Shown here in pieces: positions 4,316 to 5,539 of a stretch of 5,539 nucleotides of DNA (the first letter of the stretch is position 1; each line of letters opens with the position of its first letter). Origin of the DNA: Tannerella sp. (GTDB lineage Bacteria > Bacteroidota > Bacteroidia > Bacteroidales > Tannerellaceae); the NCBI GenBank assembly GCA_031269635.1, contig JAISYY010000178.1, positions 1 to 5,539 of the forward strand, written 5' to 3'. The position numbers and the translations under genes were made by a program. The notes under the pieces were generated by a model. The model was given only the letters and a program-made list of their open reading frames with translations, was not told where the DNA came from and did no database searches.

Positions 4316-5296
4316 TTACTTGCCTGCGTTCATCGCCCTGCGTTTTTCTCGGACATTCATCCTTTCATCAACCAATACCGCAAGTACGATGATGATGCCC
4401 TTGACAATTTTCTGCCAGAAATAGGTAATTCCCAATTGATTCATGCCGTTACCGATGACCGTTATAAGCAAAGTACCAAGAATCGTCCCGAAAATCGTGC
4501 CCTTGCCACCCTCAAAGCTGGTACCGCCTATCACAACGGCGGCAATTGCGTCAATTTCACTGCCGGCGCCGGCATCAGGCTGGGCTACGAAAACCTTTGC
4601 CGTATTGAGTGTAGCGCTTATCGCCCCAAGCATCCCGCAGACAGCATAGACAAACAGCCTGGTTTTCCTGATGTTGATGCCGGAATACAGCGCCGCCGTC
4701 ACATTGGAACCTGTGGCGTAGATACCGCGTCCAAGTCTGGTTTTTGAAAGGATGACCCCCAATATTACCGCGATGGTCACCATGAAGAAAACCGGAATGG
4801 GGATAATGCCGACATTGCCGTTTCCCAGATTGTTGAACGGCTTTATAATGACGGAAACGCTCCTGCCTTCTCCAAAGACATAGGCCGTGCCGCTGGCCAC
4901 ATAGCTCATTCCCAGGGTAATGATGAACGGTGGAATATTGGTAAAAGATGCCAGTACACCGTTAGCCAGACCGAAAATACTGCCAACCGCCATGGCAATG
5001 ACAAAAAGCAGCCAAATCGGGATTCCGAGTTTCGTCATCAACAGACCGGCGATAATTCCGGCCGCCGCGAAAACACCGCCGACAGAAAGATCGATGCCGC
5101 CGCCGATGAGGACTACGGTCATGCCCATGGCTACCAGAACGTTCAGGGAAAGCTGCCTGACGATGATCGCAAAGTTGGCGACTTTTCCGAAATTGGGACA
5201 GGTAATGGTCAGAATGACGATCAAAACGAAGAGAACCGCCAACAGGCTGAAATGGGTTTTCAGGAATTTATTCGATCCTATATTCTTGAAATTCAT
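4316..5296 (-). CDS. Ribose-type sugar ABC transporter permease (RbsC family)
   Basis: This 326-residue integral membrane protein is close to the usual length of RbsC-family permeases. I choose the ATG at 5294-5296 (M-N-F-K-N) because AGGAGG (5306-5311) lies 9 nt upstream and the start overlaps the ATPase stop by 4 nt. A longer reading from 5404 would run through the ATPase gene. Family hallmarks are G-G-G-I-D-L-S-V-G-G at about 65-74, the G-x-N-x-x-A-A-L-Y-S-G-I segment at about 196-207, and the cytoplasmic coupling loop D-A-I-A-A-V-V-I-G-G-T-S-F-E-G-G at about 249-264. Hydrophobic segments are spread along the whole length, about 16-32 being the first. The protein would form the channel with the ATPase encoded upstream and a periplasmic or lipoprotein binding protein not in view. 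The substrate is probably a pentose, hexose or deoxysugar. Confidence 0.93.
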   Translation of the reverse strand: MNFKNIGSNKFLKTHFSLLAVLFVLIVILTITCPNFGKVANFAIIVRQLSLNVLVAMGMTVVLIGGGIDLSVGGVFAAAGIIAGLLMTKLGIPIWLLFVIAMAVGSIFGLANGVLASFTNIPPFIITLGMSYVASGTAYVFGEGRSVSVIIKPFNNLGNGNVGIIPIPVFFMVTIAVILGVILSKTRLGRGIYATGSNVTAALYSGINIRKTRLFVYAVCGMLGAISATLNTAKVFVAQPDAGAGSEIDAIAAVVIGGTSFEGGKGTIFGTILGTLLITVIGNGMNQLGITYFWQKIVKGIIIVLAVLVDERMNVREKRRAMNAGK

Positions 5297-5539
5297 ATTG
5301 ATTGTCCTCCTGTGGCCACACGCATGATATTCTCCTGTGACATCGCCTCTTTTTCCAGGCAGCCTTTGATTTTCCGTTCGTGCATTACGTATGTGCGGTC
5401 GCATATCCCGGTAATTTCCACCAGTTCGGAAGACACCAAGATCACGGAAACGCCCGCTGCCGTCAAATCGTCCAACAGCCTGTAGATGTCCGCCTTGGCG
5501 CCCACGTCGATGCCCTTGGTCGGATCGTCAAGAATAAGC
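5293..5539 (-). CDS. Sugar ABC transporter ATP-binding protein, C-terminal part (RbsA type; 5' end outside window)
   Basis: The last 81 codons are present; the gene enters from beyond the right edge. The visible peptide starts with the Walker B and D-loop of the second nucleotide-binding domain, L-I-L-D-D-P-T-K-G-I-D-V-G-A-K. It continues I-Y-R-L-L-D-D-L, V-I-L-V-S-S-E-L-x-E (the H-loop position is Ser-Ser-Glu, as is normal in the second half of RbsA/MglA proteins) and D-R-T-Y-V-M-H-E-R-K-I. The residue after Walker B is Asp instead of the usual catalytic Glu. The stop codon overlaps the permease ATG (ATGA, 5293-5296), indicating translational coupling. Its Walker B and H-loop context differ from the left-edge ATPase, so the two belong to different transporters. 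Substrate specificity cannot be read from this part. Confidence 0.92.
   Translation of the reverse strand, partial: LILDDPTKGIDVGAKADIYRLLDDLTAAGVSVILVSSELVEITGICDRTYVMHERKIKGCLEKEAMSQENIMRVATGGQSI
5306..5311 (-). promoter_or_regulatory. Ribosome binding site deciding the permease start
   Basis: AGGAGG on the minus strand lies 9 nt before the ATG at 5296, inside the last codons of the ATPase gene. It supports the M-N-F-K-N start over the upstream in-frame alternative. Confidence 0.8.

Noticed and set aside
5297..5404. Longer N-terminus for the permease
   Set aside because: The extra 36 codons overlap the ATPase gene and read as non-hydrophobic, unconserved sequence, while the internal ATG has AGGAGG and the typical 4-nt overlap.

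Overview
The window looks like a piece of a bacterial chromosome with a moderately GC-rich backbone, interrupted by a conspicuously AT-rich accessory block at about 487-2300. The backbone carries carbohydrate uptake and metabolism genes: a ribose-type ABC transporter, an alpha/beta hydrolase, and remnants of an L-fucose/L-arabinose isomerase-family gene. The organism cannot be fixed from the sequence. A host-associated fermentative bacterium, for example a gut spirochaete or clostridial-type lineage, would fit, but this is only an impression.

Right side (2823-5539, minus strand). A sugar ABC ATPase (RbsA type, 5' end outside the window) overlaps a RbsC-type permease by 4 nt. After 32 nt comes a 486-residue alpha/beta hydrolase with a strong Shine-Dalgarno. 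These three read as one operon. Directly abutting the hydrolase stop codon, and in the same frame, is the last ~100 codons of an L-fucose isomerase-family gene that has lost its 5' part (2523-2822).

Left edge (1-137, plus strand). This is the C-terminus of a different ABC ATPase, convergent with an isomerase 3' tail (203-321).

Middle (191-2642). Two minus-strand toxin-antitoxin (TA) operons are bounded by three related repeat copies. TA1 (487-1256) is a VbhA-like antitoxin followed by a Fic/Doc-type toxin. TA2 (1566-2212) is a PIN-domain toxin followed by a small partner protein. Copies 1 and 2 each consist of an ~165-nt non-coding module that begins at the stop codon of a TA operon, joined at the same base to the 3' tail of the isomerase gene. 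Copy 3 is the same tail still attached to ~60 more isomerase codons. The end of the left-edge ABC ATPase gene also recurs beside copy 3 (2407-2466), so the convergent ATPase/isomerase junction is present twice with the TA block between the two.

Interpretation. The TA block was apparently inserted into, or assembled at, the 3' end of an isomerase gene, with duplication and later recombination of that end. The transporter, hydrolase and isomerase would plausibly serve uptake and conversion of a sugar or sugar ester. The TA operons look like passengers that may stabilise the locus. No tRNA, rRNA, CRISPR array, transposase or integrase gene is visible.
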